A stretch of 45,116 bases of DNA from Armatimonas rosea (GTDB lineage Bacteria; Armatimonadota; Armatimonadia; Armatimonadales; Armatimonadaceae), in NCBI RefSeq assembly GCF_014202505.1, contig NZ_JACHGW010000013.1, forward strand, positions 1 through 45,116, written 5' to 3'. Below the pieces are notes generated by a model. It saw only the letters and a program-made list of their open reading frames with translations. It made no database searches and had not been told where the DNA came from. The position numbers and the translations under genes are program-made. Positions 8,130 to 16,803 of this stretch are shown here, piece by piece; the stretch's first letter is position 1, and every line of letters begins with the position of its first letter.

Positions 8130-9476
8130 ATGCGTAGTAGGTATCTGGTAGCCGTTTCATGGGGATTCTTGTCTCTTGCTGGTGGACTGATGCTGGGAAC
8201 TCCCTCCCTGGCACAGTCCCTCCCGTCGGCACAGTCCCAACCGCAAGCCTTGACTCTAGAGACGGCAGTCAGTCAAGCGCTTCTGCGTCATCCTGATATC
8301 CTTGCGGCCAAACAGCGTGTTGTGCAGGCGGAGTCGCGGCTCACGGGGGCACGCGCTCTGCCTAATCCGGAGCTGGACATTGGGTATAGCAAGAACCTGG
8401 ATAGTGTTGGTGCTGGAGCCACGGGGCAAGATATTCAGCTCACGCAGCGGCTCAATGTCTTCGGCCAGCGTAGTGCCCTTACCGCCAAAGCACGCAATGA
8501 GGCTGACGTTCCCCGATTCGAGCTACGCCTGATCCAGCAAGAGGTTACCTTCCGTGTTCGAACGGCATGGTACAACCTCCAATCTGCCCAGGCGGGGGTG
8601 GAGTTTGCGCAACAGGCACTCGGCGTTGCAGAGATATTCTCCCGACTCGCCGACTCCCAGTACAAGGCAGGTGAGGTGCCCATCGCCAATGTCCTGCGTA
8701 GCGAGTTTGAGGTAGAGAACGCTCGCCAAGCGCTTCTTATCGCCCAAACCAACGTCAGTGTTCAAGTGGCGACTCTGAACACTCTGCTCCAGCAACCCCT
8801 CAGTACCCCTCTTGCCGTGCCGTCCCTCGCGAGCGTCACGTTGAAGACCTACGATAAAGCAGCCCTGCTCAAAAGTGTTGATGAGCAGCCGCAGGTTCAA
8901 TCCGCACGCGCGACCGTGGTGGCGCAGAAGGCAGGGATCGCGGTCGCAAAGTCCGCGAGCAAGCCAGAGCTTGCTGTTGTCTATGCACATAATCAGCTTC
9001 AAAACTGGCTAGGAGGCAACAGCTACCGAGTCGGGGTGATTCTGCCCCTCTTTGACCGGGGACAGTTTCGTGCCTCGGTACAAGAGGCTCAGGCAGCGAC
9101 GGCGGAGAAAGAGGCGAGCTTGGGGGCAACGCAGCAGCAGGTTCTCCTCGATCTGACAACGGCTATTTACCTCCAGGAGCAAGCGCGCGTTTTGGTTCCT
9201 CGCACAGGGGAGGAGCAGCTAAAGCGTGCGCAGCGGCTCTATCAGCTTGCAGAGACAGGCTATAGAGAAGGCGCGACCAGCTATCTTAACGTTCTGGATG
9301 CTCTGGGCGTGCTGCGAAGTGCCTATCAGAGCCATCTCAAAGCGCTTACCGACTACAATATTGCCGAGGCGGGCCTAGAGCGTGCGCTTGGGGCCGCTCT
9401 GCCAGCGCCTCTCAGCACACAACCCATGCGCTACGAGCCCCCAACACTTTCCCTTGGCAACGAGAAAAAAGGATGA
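8130..9476 (+). CDS. TolC-family outer-membrane efflux protein
   Basis: A 448-residue outer-membrane channel of the TolC/OEP family. After a signal peptide ending in PSLAQ come two similar halves with the long coiled helices typical of the periplasmic tunnel (ALLRHPDILAAKQRVVQAESRL; RLYQLAETGYREGATSYLNVLDA). I choose ATG 8130, which gives a clean signal peptide and has AGAAGG just upstream; TTG 8097 or GTG 8109 are possible but add residues before it. The stop overlaps the adaptor start (ATGA). It forms the exit duct for the RND pump encoded next. Confidence 0.88.
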   Translation: MRSRYLVAVSWGFLSLAGGLMLGTPSLAQSLPSAQSQPQALTLETAVSQALLRHPDILAAKQRVVQAESRLTGARALPNPELDIGYSKNLDSVGAGATGQDIQLTQRLNVFGQRSALTAKARNEADVPRFELRLIQQEVTFRVRTAWYNLQSAQAGVEFAQQALGVAEIFSRLADSQYKAGEVPIANVLRSEFEVENARQALLIAQTNVSVQVATLNTLLQQPLSTPLAVPSLASVTLKTYDKAALLKSVDEQPQVQSARATVVAQKAGIAVAKSASKPELAVVYAHNQLQNWLGGNSYRVGVILPLFDRGQFRASVQEAQAATAEKEASLGATQQQVLLDLTTAIYLQEQARVLVPRTGEEQLKRAQRLYQLAETGYREGATSYLNVLDALGVLRSAYQSHLKALTDYNIAEAGLERALGAALPAPLSTQPMRYEPPTLSLGNEKKG

Positions 9477-11071
9477 ATGCCTTGCGTCGAATTATTCCTA
9501 TCGTGCTTGCTGTGGCCTTTACCAGCATCCTCTTTTTTGTCTGGAAACGCAGTAAACCCGCCGGGGAGACTGCGGCTGAGCCTGAGGTAAAGGGCACCGC
9601 TCAGGTGCAGGTTGCAACGGCCGGTCCCCATCCTCTCAAAGAAACCGTGGAGCTACTGGGCGTTACCGAGCCGGAGCCCAATTCCACGACGCTTATCAGT
9701 GCCCAGGTTGTGGGCCGCATTCGTCAGATGCCCGTGAAGGAAGGCGACTTTGTTCGCGCAGGGCAGGTCGTGGCGGAGCTAGATCCCGGTGAAGCCCCTT
9801 CGCAGCTTGCACAAGCCAGCCTTGCGGTGGATCAGGAAAAACTGCGCGTTGGCTTCTCCCAGCGTCAGACGGAGGCGAGCCTACTGGCAGCGCGTGCTCT
9901 GGTGAAGAAAGCCGAAGGGGAGCTCATCGCACTCCAGTCCGGCAACCAGTCTGAGCTGACTAAGGCTAAGGCGGCGCTTGCGACCGCGCAGCGTGAGCTG
10001 GAGCGGGTGAAGGCAGGCTCACGCCCACAAGAGATCGCGGGGGCACGTGCCGCTCTCACCGAAGCCGATGCGCAGAACCAGTCGGCTCAGGCACAGCTCA
10101 AGCGCACCAAGCGTCTTCTGGACGAGCAAGTCGTCTCGCAACGGCAGTGGGAAGAGGCACGGGCCGCGGCGCAGGTCGCCGAAGGTGTCTACCAGGAGGC
10201 ACTTCAGCGGGTCAAGCTCCTTGAAGAAGGTAGCCGAAAGGAAGATATCGCCGTCGCCGAGGCACGCGTCGCTGAGGCGGAGAGTGGCCTTAAGGCAGCG
10301 GAGAGCATCAAGCTCACTGAAGCGGGTAAGCGCGAGGAGCTTGCCGCGGCAAAAGCCCAAGTGGCGAGCGCACAAGCAGCCCTAGAGCAAGCCCGAGCGG
10401 GCAAGAGTGATGTGGCGCAAAAAGAGGAGCAGAAACGCCAGACCCAAGTGCGTGCTCAGTATCTGAGTGTTACCGCTCCTCTCTCTGGTGTCGTATTGCG
10501 TCGCGCTGCCAATGTGGGCGATACGGCTCAGCCAGGAACACTCCTACTGGAGATCGGTCAGCCAGGGCACCTTCGATTTCGGGTCGGCGTGCCCGAGACG
10601 CAGCTCGCTAAGCTACGCGCGGGGCAGGAGGCTGAGCTGCGCTTCGACACGCTACGGGAGGTGCCGTTCAAGGCCCGCGTCAGTGCTGTGGGACAAGGGA
10701 CGGATGGCAGTGGTAACGGGGTTGTTTGGCTCACGCTCCTGGGCAACGCTCCACGTGAGTTACGTGCAGGACTGAGTGGGAAAGCTATAGTCACTCTCGC
10801 GGCAAGCACCACCAATATCGCGATTCCTGCCGCCGCACTAGTGGAAGAGGAGCAGGGCGATGCGGTTGTGGTCGTGGATACAAGCAATATCGCCCATCGC
10901 AAGAAAGTCAAAGTAGGACTTCGTGCAGACGACTGGGTTGTTATTACCGAGGGCATTGCTGCGGGGGATCGCGTAGTGACGGTAGGAGCACACGAGGTCG
11001 AAGAGGGCGGTAAAGTCAGCATCCAGAGCGAGCCTGAGAAGAAGGCGACCGAGGAAGAGAAGAAGCCATGA
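9473..11071 (+). CDS. RND efflux periplasmic adaptor (membrane fusion protein)
   Basis: A 532-residue adaptor with an N-terminal membrane anchor (about 5-24), a lipoyl half-motif (QVVGRIRQMPVKEGDFVRAGQVV), an unusually long alpha-helical hairpin (about 95-335, Ala/Glu/Lys/Gln rich with repeated AQAAL/EEAR patterns), the second lipoyl half (SVTAPLSGVVLRRAANVGDTAQPG) and beta-barrel/MP domains. At 532 residues it is longer than the usual 380-420, all in the hairpin. Overlaps of 4 bp with both neighbours suggest coupled translation. It bridges the inner-membrane pump to the TolC-type channel. Confidence 0.9.
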   Translation: MNALRRIIPIVLAVAFTSILFFVWKRSKPAGETAAEPEVKGTAQVQVATAGPHPLKETVELLGVTEPEPNSTTLISAQVVGRIRQMPVKEGDFVRAGQVVAELDPGEAPSQLAQASLAVDQEKLRVGFSQRQTEASLLAARALVKKAEGELIALQSGNQSELTKAKAALATAQRELERVKAGSRPQEIAGARAALTEADAQNQSAQAQLKRTKRLLDEQVVSQRQWEEARAAAQVAEGVYQEALQRVKLLEEGSRKEDIAVAEARVAEAESGLKAAESIKLTEAGKREELAAAKAQVASAQAALEQARAGKSDVAQKEEQKRQTQVRAQYLSVTAPLSGVVLRRAANVGDTAQPGTLLLEIGQPGHLRFRVGVPETQLAKLRAGQEAELRFDTLREVPFKARVSAVGQGTDGSGNGVVWLTLLGNAPRELRAGLSGKAIVTLAASTTNIAIPAAALVEEEQGDAVVVVDTSNIAHRKKVKVGLRADDWVVITEGIAAGDRVVTVGAHEVEEGGKVSIQSEPEKKATEEEKKP

Positions 11072-14000
11072 ACCTCTCTCGCCTCCTAGAGCGCTATGCC
11101 AAAGCGCTGCTCTTTCTCGTTCTCATCGCCTGCGTTTTGGGAGTGATGGCGATTCGCTCCGTGCCGACTTCGATCTTTCCACAGCTTGATATCCCGCGCA
11201 TCAAGATTCTGGCCGACTATGGGGATATTCCCCCCGACATGGTCACGGCGCAGGTTACCAAGCCGCTAGAGCAAGCGCTAAGTAGCGTCCCCCAGATCCG
11301 GCGTATCCACTCCGTCACCTCGCGTGGCTCGGCGGAGCTGACGGCGGACTTTGCTTGGGGCACTCCGATGATGGAGACGCTCAACCTCGCCAATACTCGC
11401 CTCGCGGAGGTGCGTCCGACACTGCCCAGTGGTGTCTCTCTGCGAACCGAGCTGATGCGCCCAACTGTCTTCCCGATCTTAGGTCTTAGCCTGACCTCGA
11501 AGCAGACCGATCTGTCGGACCTCTACGACTATGCGCTCTATACCCTTAGGCCTGAGCTCACCAAGATTCCGGGCGTCTCCGAGGTGCGTATCGTGGGGGG
11601 CCATGCGCGTGAGTTCTGGGTGAACCTTGACCCGGCACGCCTCCGAGCGCATGGGCTCTCCGTAACCCAAGTCGAGGAGAGCATCAAGGCGAGCAACACG
11701 GTCTCGGCGGTCGGACAGTTTGAGGAGCGCTACCATCGCTTTTCCGTCCTCTCCGTCAACCAAGCCACCGATACCGCTGGGATCGAAAGTGTTGTTGTCT
11801 CGGTGAAAGACCGCGCCGCCGTGAGTGTCGGCGACCTGGGAACGGTCGTGCGTGGCTACACACCACAAAATATCGCCGTTTCTGCAGCCGGTGAGACCGC
11901 CGTGCTGGTCAATGTTCTGCGCCAGCCCGATGGCAACACGATGAAGATCGCGGGGGACGTCCGTGCGACTCTGAGCCGCCTCCAGGCTAGCTATCCGGCG
12001 GGAGCGAAGATCCAGTACTTCTACGACCAGGCGGACTTAGTGCAGGAGGCGGTGAGCAGTGTCGGCGAGGCCATTCTCATCGGCGGTGCCCTCGCCGCCT
12101 TCGTTTTGATTCTGTTTCTGGGTAACTTTCGCTCGGCGGCAGTCGTCCTGACCGTCATCCCGGCGTCGATTCTGATTACCTTTGGACTCCTGTCTCTGTT
12201 TGGGCAGACCATCAATATCATGACGATGGGAGCCCTTGCCGTTGCCTTGGGGTTGGTCGTAGACGATGCGATTGTGGTGGTGGAGAATATCTACCGGCAC
12301 ATGCAGGATGGTTTTGCTGCACATGACGCCGTGGGGCGCGCCCTGAAGGAGATCGGGCCCGCGATGGGAGCATCCTCGCTGTCCACGATTGTGACCTTCG
12401 TTCCTCTGACCCTGCTCTCGGGAATCACCGGGCAGTTCTTCGCGCCACTTGCGCTGACCATTGTGCTGACTCTTACCGTCTCGCTCGTGCTGGCCGTTGT
12501 GATCGCCCCAATTCTCGCCGCCCGCTGGCTGAAGACAACAGGTAATACCAGCACTACATCAGGTAATACCAGCACTACATCAGGCAATGCCAGCACTACA
12601 TCAGGCAATGCCAGCACCACACCGGGCGAGCATCATGAAGAGTCCCAGGGACGATTGATGCAGGTGGTGAGCCATGTCTTTGAGCGGGTTCTGACCACGG
12701 TACTTCGCAACAAAGTCTCGTTTTTTGTGCTACTGATCCCCGCGCTCTTTGGCGTCTTCATTCTCTTTACACGGCTGGAGACGGGCTTCATGCCGGACAT
12801 GGACGAGGGCGGCTTTGTCCTTGATTATAAGATGCCACCCGGCACCTCTCTCACCGAAACAGATCGCATCTGCCGCCAGATCGAGGAAAAGCTCGCCGAG
12901 ACACCGGAGATTCAAGCCTACTCACGTCGCACTGGGGCGGCGCTGGGCTTCCACCTGACCTACCCGCACGATGGTGACTTTCTCGTGCGCCTGAAGCCCC
13001 ACGGGCAGCGCAACCGGGCGGTGGGCGCGATCATGGACGAGCTGCGCGACAAGATCCATGAGGAAGTCCCTGGGGTAGATATCGAGTTCGCCCAGATCCT
13101 CCAAGACTTGATCGGTGACCTTGCAGGCGCTCCCAAGCCTATCGAAGTGCGTATCTTTGGGGATGATATTAAGAAGCTCCAGGCACTCGCCCCGGAGGTG
13201 GGCAAGCGCGTGAAATCGGTGGCTGGGGTGGTGGATGAGTTTGATGGTGTTACCCAGAGCGGCCCTGAGATCGAGCTCAAGGTGGACAAGCAGCAAGCTG
13301 CCGCGGTGGGGATGACGCCTGAGTCGGTGAGTGCCGCGGTGAACGCTGCGATGTACGGGGACGTGGTGACCACGATTGTCCAGAACGGGGAGCGCCAGAT
13401 CCCCGTGCGTGTCTGGAGCCAAGGCAAGCGGCAGGAGGGCTTGGCTTCTCTCCAGAACCTTCAGATTGCCACTCCGAGTGGGACGATGGTTCCTTTGGCG
13501 ACACTGGCGAAGATCGAGCGCACCGAGGGAAGCACAGAGACGGAGCGCCAGGGGCTACGCCCCATGCTCGCCGTCACCGCGCAGCTGAGCGGTCGCGACC
13601 TCGGCAGTGCGATCCAAGACATCCAGAGCCAGCTCAAGACCCTCTCGCTCCCGCCCGGCTATATCATTGAATACGGCGGGCAGTACGAGAGCCAGCAGGA
13701 GTCATTCCAGCAGCTTCTTGAGATTCTGGGTGTGGTGATCGTGCTCGTCTTTTTGGTGATGCTATTCTACTTCCGCTCTTTTGAAGAGCCGGTTGCGCTC
13801 TTTGTTGCTGCTATCGCCTCTCTCTCGGGAGTGGTCCTGGCCCTGAGCATCACCCATACCCCGCTCAATATCGGCTCGATCACCGGAGCGATCATGATCA
13901 TTGGAATCGTCACGGAGAACGGCATCTTTCTCTTTGACTACACGCGCCAGCTCGCCCAGCGCGAGAAGATGCCCCTCGACGAGCTCTTGGTCTACGCGGG

Positions 14001-14208
14001 GAAAGTCCGCCTGCGCCCCAAGCTCATGACAATCCTCACGGCCATTCTGACGCTCTTCCCGCTTGCTCTGGGAATTGGTGCGGGGGCCGAGCTTCAGCGT
14101 CCTTTAGCCATTGCCGTGATTGGTGGACTCTCGATGTCCACGCTCTTCACGCTCGTTCTGGCACCAGCACTCTACTCTGCGCTCTGGGGGAAACGGTATC
14201 AGGGATAG
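11068..14208 (+). CDS. RND efflux transporter, HAE/AcrB type
   Basis: A 1046-residue proton-driven inner-membrane pump of the AcrB/MexB (HAE) type, with 12 predicted membrane helices and two large periplasmic loops. The proton-relay pair is seen as LGLVVDDAIVVVENIYRHM (Asp about 398-399 in TM4). The order TolC, adaptor, pump with overlapping ends marks a complete tripartite operon. An odd insertion lies in the cytoplasmic linker between the two halves: four 7-residue repeats of GNTSTTS type (residues about 492-519) encoded by 21-bp tandem repeats at 12541-12624. The substrate is unknown. HAE pumps export organic compounds and a few heavy-metal complexes. Confidence 0.93.
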   Translation: MNLSRLLERYAKALLFLVLIACVLGVMAIRSVPTSIFPQLDIPRIKILADYGDIPPDMVTAQVTKPLEQALSSVPQIRRIHSVTSRGSAELTADFAWGTPMMETLNLANTRLAEVRPTLPSGVSLRTELMRPTVFPILGLSLTSKQTDLSDLYDYALYTLRPELTKIPGVSEVRIVGGHAREFWVNLDPARLRAHGLSVTQVEESIKASNTVSAVGQFEERYHRFSVLSVNQATDTAGIESVVVSVKDRAAVSVGDLGTVVRGYTPQNIAVSAAGETAVLVNVLRQPDGNTMKIAGDVRATLSRLQASYPAGAKIQYFYDQADLVQEAVSSVGEAILIGGALAAFVLILFLGNFRSAAVVLTVIPASILITFGLLSLFGQTINIMTMGALAVALGLVVDDAIVVVENIYRHMQDGFAAHDAVGRALKEIGPAMGASSLSTIVTFVPLTLLSGITGQFFAPLALTIVLTLTVSLVLAVVIAPILAARWLKTTGNTSTTSGNTSTTSGNASTTSGNASTTPGEHHEESQGRLMQVVSHVFERVLTTVLRNKVSFFVLLIPALFGVFILFTRLETGFMPDMDEGGFVLDYKMPPGTSLTETDRICRQIEEKLAETPEIQAYSRRTGAALGFHLTYPHDGDFLVRLKPHGQRNRAVGAIMDELRDKIHEEVPGVDIEFAQILQDLIGDLAGAPKPIEVRIFGDDIKKLQALAPEVGKRVKSVAGVVDEFDGVTQSGPEIELKVDKQQAAAVGMTPESVSAAVNAAMYGDVVTTIVQNGERQIPVRVWSQGKRQEGLASLQNLQIATPSGTMVPLATLAKIERTEGSTETERQGLRPMLAVTAQLSGRDLGSAIQDIQSQLKTLSLPPGYIIEYGGQYESQQESFQQLLEILGVVIVLVFLVMLFYFRSFEEPVALFVAAIASLSGVVLALSITHTPLNIGSITGAIMIIGIVTENGIFLFDYTRQLAQREKMPLDELLVYAGKVRLRPKLMTILTAILTLFPLALGIGAGAELQRPLAIAVIGGLSMSTLFTLVLAPALYSALWGKRYQG
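12541..12624 (+). repeat. Four 21-bp tandem repeats inside the RND gene
   Basis: Units start at 12541, 12562, 12583 and 12604. The first two are identical, the third differs by two T-to-C changes, and the fourth by four or more substitutions. Each encodes GNTSTTS or GNASTTS/P. The length is a multiple of three, so copy-number change would keep the frame. The repeat falls in the predicted cytoplasmic linker between membrane helices 6 and 7. Confidence 0.95.
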
Positions 14209-14443
14209 GAGCGCTACGCGGTCAAGAGCTTCCCTGAAAGACGAAAGTAATACGGTATCAACTATGAAACGATCCATTTTACCCCTCGCAGTAGCACTCT
14301 TCTCCCTAACGGCGGGGCTTGCGGCTTTCACAGCGACCAGCGCCTCGGCACGGCAGCAAACAACGTCTACTGCCGATGTCCCCTATAAGGATATTCCTCT
14401 GACTGCGTTGACTTTGGCATGAATCTTGCACGGCAAGAATACC

Positions 14444-14725
14444 ATGATCACAATGACTCTTACTTGCCCTCATTGCAACAGCAGCGATGCCCTCGTCAAG
14501 CATGGAACCAATCGCGGAGGAACAGAAAGATGCCGGTGCCTCGACTGCAAAAAGACCTTCACCCCTAACCCAAATCCCAGAAGAGTCGATCCACAGAAAG
14601 TCAAACTCATCGAGGCAGCTCTGGAAGAAAGGGTGCCTATCAACGTCATCTTGCGCATCTTTGGCGTTAGTTGGACGACCGTCAATAACATCGCTAAAAA
14701 AAATCTACCGACCTCCCTGAACTGA
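14444..14725 (+). CDS. IS1-family InsA-like protein (orfA)
   Basis: A roughly 93-residue protein with an N-terminal zinc finger (TCPHC, then RCRCLDCKKTFT) and a helix-turn-helix (ALEERVPINVILRIFGVSWTTVNNI), the layout of the IS1 InsA DNA-binding subunit. The start is ATG 14444 or 14453; an in-frame TTG at 14426 is less likely. Alone it would bind the inverted repeats and act as an inhibitor, as InsA does in IS1. Near its end it crosses an A8 run where ribosomes can slip into the orfB frame. Confidence 0.8.
   Translation: MITMTLTCPHCNSSDALVKHGTNRGGTERCRCLDCKKTFTPNPNPRRVDPQKVKLIEAALEERVPINVILRIFGVSWTTVNNIAKKNLPTSLN
14696..14703 (+). other. A8 slippery site, predicted -1 frameshift orfA to orfB
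   Basis: Zero-frame codons here read AAA AAA AAT. Slipping back by one base gives AAA AAA then TCT ACC GAC, which enters the orfB frame. OrfA ends 22 bases later at 14725. The geometry matches the A-rich -1 frameshift window known for IS1. Confidence 0.75.
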
Positions 14726-15180
14726 TTCCCCTTGCCAAGGACTCGGTAGAGATCGATGAGCTGTGTATCAGCAAACGCAAGAATCTCTGGCTCTGGACTG
14801 CTGTTTCTCGCTATAGCAGCCAGATTCTGGGCTATGTAATCGGGGATCGCAAGTGGCACTGGCTGGGTCAACTCTACGAGCAGCTGCCGGATTCGTACCG
14901 TAAACGTCTCGTCTACACAGATGGATACGGAGCCTATCAGGCTTTCTTTTCGGATTGGCAACACCGCATCGGTTACAAATTTGAGGGTCGAACCAGCGTG
15001 GTTGAGGGAGTCAATAATTCTCTGCGTCACCGTTGTAGCTTTCTGGTTCGCCGCTCCTCGGGTCCTCGTGATACAGCTGGTATGCGCAAGCGTGTTGCCT
15101 TCGCGGTGATCGCTCACAATCAAGCCTGTCATAAACGCTGGCCTGCTAGGGTGAAGAAATCAACGCAGTCAGAGGGATAA
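14704..15180 (+). CDS. IS1-family InsB-like transposase domain (orfB, made by -1 frameshift)
   Basis: The frame from 14704 to the stop at 15178-15180 has no start codon of its own that would keep the domain, and must be read by slippage from orfA. It carries the IS1 DDE catalytic triad: D in VEIDELCISKRKNLWLW, D in YTDGYGAYQAFF and E in GRTSVVEGVNNSLR, plus the LVRRSS segment near the end. The fused protein would be about 245 residues, the normal InsAB' size. It appears intact, so the element may still be active. Confidence 0.82.
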   Translation, partial: STDLPELIPLAKDSVEIDELCISKRKNLWLWTAVSRYSSQILGYVIGDRKWHWLGQLYEQLPDSYRKRLVYTDGYGAYQAFFSDWQHRIGYKFEGRTSVVEGVNNSLRHRCSFLVRRSSGPRDTAGMRKRVAFAVIAHNQACHKRWPARVKKSTQSEG

Positions 15181-15537
15181 CCGGAGCTACTTCCCGATCT
15201 ACGTTGTGGATCCCGCCAATTCACCAATACTCTTCAACTACGGCACGGGTGGCGTGATGACTGCTCAGCACGACCTCACCATGAGCTTTTCCTCGAATCC
15301 AACGGCGGTCGCAACTTATGTCAATACACGCCTCTATAAGAAAGACACTCTCTATATCAACCTTTCGACGGGAGACAGCTATACACTTGCCACCAACGGC
15401 GGAGCATCTAATGGCTTCCAGTTCGTGGGTTTCGTTTCTGATAGCGGCCCGATAAACAGTGTGAGCATGGCCACCAATATCAAAAACTACTTGGTTGTTG
15501 ACAACGTGCTCTACGGTACCCGCAAGTAACGCAACAC

Positions 15538-15560
15538 GGAGGAGGGGCTTCCCCTCCTCC
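15538..15560. terminator. Hairpin between convergent genes
   Basis: GGAGGAGGGG at 15538-15547 pairs perfectly with CCCCTCCTCC at 15551-15560 around a 3-nt loop, just after the split exported-protein gene and before the end of the membrane-protein gene on the other strand. No T tract follows, so it may work in either direction or only stabilise mRNA ends. Confidence 0.65.
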
Positions 15561-15571
15561 ACAGCACCGCG

Positions 15572-16099
15572 CTAATCATCGTCGTGCTCGCCCTTTTTAC
15601 GATTTTCCTCGCCCGAGTCAAGGGCACTGCTACTGGCTGCTACCCCTCCGCTAGAGCCTGGATCTCGAACTTCCGTATGCCGAATCTGTCCTCCTAGCTT
15701 TGCCGTGTAGACAAAAAGCCCACCGGTTAGCAAGGCTAGCCCCCACACGCCCAAGAGAACCAGGGATGCGGCACGAATGCCCCGCTGGAGAAACACAAGG
15801 CAAAGAAGTGAGGCCGTCCCAAGAATCTCGACGAGGATCAAGGCAAATTTTGCCGCCGCCTCATGCGCTTCGATTAGTCCCTCTGAGACGCCCGGGAGCC
15901 CCTCTATCTTTCCTTCGGCAGGCTCGCCCGTAAGGAAGACGGGGATTGCCACGAGAGCACAGAGCACAAAGACGACGAGACTGGCCTTTTTAAGGTCGTT
16001 GCTCTTAAATATAAAGCCTGCGCTCAGAAGCAGGAGCCCGAACCATGTCCCAAGTACGGGCAAGTGGTTGAGAACCAGGTGAAGGTATGCGGGATTCAT
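15572..16099 (-). CDS. DUF2231-like four-helix membrane protein
   Basis: A 175-residue inner-membrane protein with four predicted membrane helices (about 10-28, 38-57, 83-103 and 109-131). It begins with the HLVLNHLPVLGTWFG block typical of DUF2231-like proteins and keeps the conserved LTGEPAE motif and LGGQIRHTEVR after the last helix. The tail is polar and acidic (GEENRKKGEHDDD). Relatives sometimes accompany Rieske or cytochrome-like genes and may bind heme, which is not shown here. It starts 9 bp after the Rieske gene ends, so they are probably co-transcribed. Confidence 0.7.
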   Translation of the reverse strand: MNPAYLHLVLNHLPVLGTWFGLLLLSAGFIFKSNDLKKASLVVFVLCALVAIPVFLTGEPAEGKIEGLPGVSEGLIEAHEAAAKFALILVEILGTASLLCLVFLQRGIRAASLVLLGVWGLALLTGGLFVYTAKLGGQIRHTEVRDPGSSGGVAASSSALDSGEENRKKGEHDDD

Positions 16100-16108
16100 T
16101 GTTGGTCA

Positions 16109-16635
16109 TTACCTCTCTTCGTCATCGTCACGGCGGCGCTTGCCGGACTCGTGTTTTCTGCCATGCTCGTCGTCCTCATCGTCACCCTCCCGGTGCTGCT
16201 TCTTTGGCACCGGACCGAGTTTTGCGGTGTCTATCTGCACACTGGCACCCTTGAGCTGTATCGGGTAGGTTGCTAGGGGAGCGCGCGCAGCCCCCTTAGG
16301 ATCTTTGCCTGTCACGGCAAAGGTTGCTCCATGGAGCGGGCAGATGAACCGTTTTTGCTTAGCTTCCCAGCGCACCTCACCGCCTTCATGGGTGCAACGC
16401 GCGGAGAGGCCTTATCCTGCCGCGTAACAAAGATCACTTGGCCGTTCTTGAGAGTGAGTCGGCGCGGCGTTCCCACCGTAAACTGCCCCGTAGTGCCAAC
16501 CTGCTCCCAGGTGGCCGCTTCTGCCTCCCCAGAACCAAGCCCTGCCATTACGAGCACAAGGCTCCCCTGAATCGCGATCTGTAGGGCATGACGGCGCGTT
16601 ATGTCACAGCCCTTCGTCTCTACTTCATCGTTCAT
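16109..16635 (-). pseudogene. Tat-exported Rieske [2Fe-2S] protein with a frameshift
   Basis: The N-terminal part (ATG 16635, preceded by AAGGAG) encodes a twin-arginine signal (ITRRHALQIAIQGSLVLVM) and a beta domain ending VIFVTRQD. The C-terminal part, in a different frame, encodes both cluster-binding motifs, CTHEGG and CPLHG, followed by a charged tail. The frames join near 16409-16414: one extra G in the GATAAGGCC stretch (coding strand) would give QDKGLSARCTHEGG, exactly the Rieske pattern. As read, the main frame runs on to 16312 without the cluster ligands, so the product would lack iron-sulfur binding. Either a real inactivating deletion or a base-calling error. Confidence 0.75.
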
Positions 16636-16660
16636 TTTCAACTCCTTAAACCAACTGAAA

Positions 16661-16705
16661 AAGCCCTGTGGAAGCCAACATTTACATGCTAGTCCCACAG
16701 GGCTT
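16661..16705 (-). terminator. Intrinsic terminator of the rubrerythrin gene
   Basis: AAGCCCTGTGG at 16661-16671 pairs perfectly with CCACAGGGCTT at 16695-16705. Read on the minus strand, the stem is followed by TTTTTC, the standard form for an intrinsic terminator. It lies after the rubrerythrin gene and just before the Rieske ribosome site, so it separates the two units. The 16706-16803 stretch between it and the gene holds two smaller inverted repeats. Confidence 0.8.
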
Positions 16706-16803
16706 GAAGTCCTGTTGCCTCGGTATCGAGGCCCAGCTGCACTCCCTTAACCGGAGGGAGCCGCTTGATCTGAGGTTCCACCGTTCATCTGAAACGGCGG
16801 TTG

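Larger units (their letters stand above)
14396..15175 (+). mobile_element. IS1-family insertion sequence
   Basis: About 780 bp, close to the 768 bp of IS1 itself. Ends are perfect 16-bp inverted repeats: CCTCTGACTGCGTTGA at 14396-14411 and its complement at 15160-15175. Inside are an InsA-like zinc-finger frame and an InsB-like DDE frame joined through an A8 run. The short repeat GGATA flanks the element on both sides, overlapping the outermost bases, so the exact ends may be off by 1-2 bp and the 8-9 bp target duplication usual for IS1 is not seen. The last codons of the transposase lie in the right inverted repeat and run 5 bp past it. Confidence 0.85.
14264..15529 (+). pseudogene. Small exported protein gene split by an IS1-family insertion
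   Basis: The 5' part (14264 to about 14393) encodes a signal peptide (MKRSILPLAVALFSLTAG, cleavage near ASA-RQQ) and a short mature start ending VPYKD. The same reading frame resumes after the insertion at about 15179 as NRSYFPIYVVDPANSP and runs to a stop at 15529, ending NYLVVDNVLYGTRK. Removing the element plus one copy of GGATA (present at 14389-14393 and 15175-15179) restores AAG GAT AAC CGG and one frame of about 160 residues. The function of the intact protein is unknown; it looks like a secreted beta-rich protein. The 3' part has ATG 15206 but no clear ribosome site. Confidence that the two halves belong together is good because the frame closes exactly. Confidence 0.75.

Noticed and set aside
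12541-12624. Tandem repeats considered as a CRISPR array
   Set aside because: There are no spacers; the units abut, are 21 bp long and are in frame inside a pump gene.
14487-14720. 77-residue third frame inside the IS element
   Set aside because: Overlaps orfA and crosses the A8 run out of frame; no IS1-type motif.
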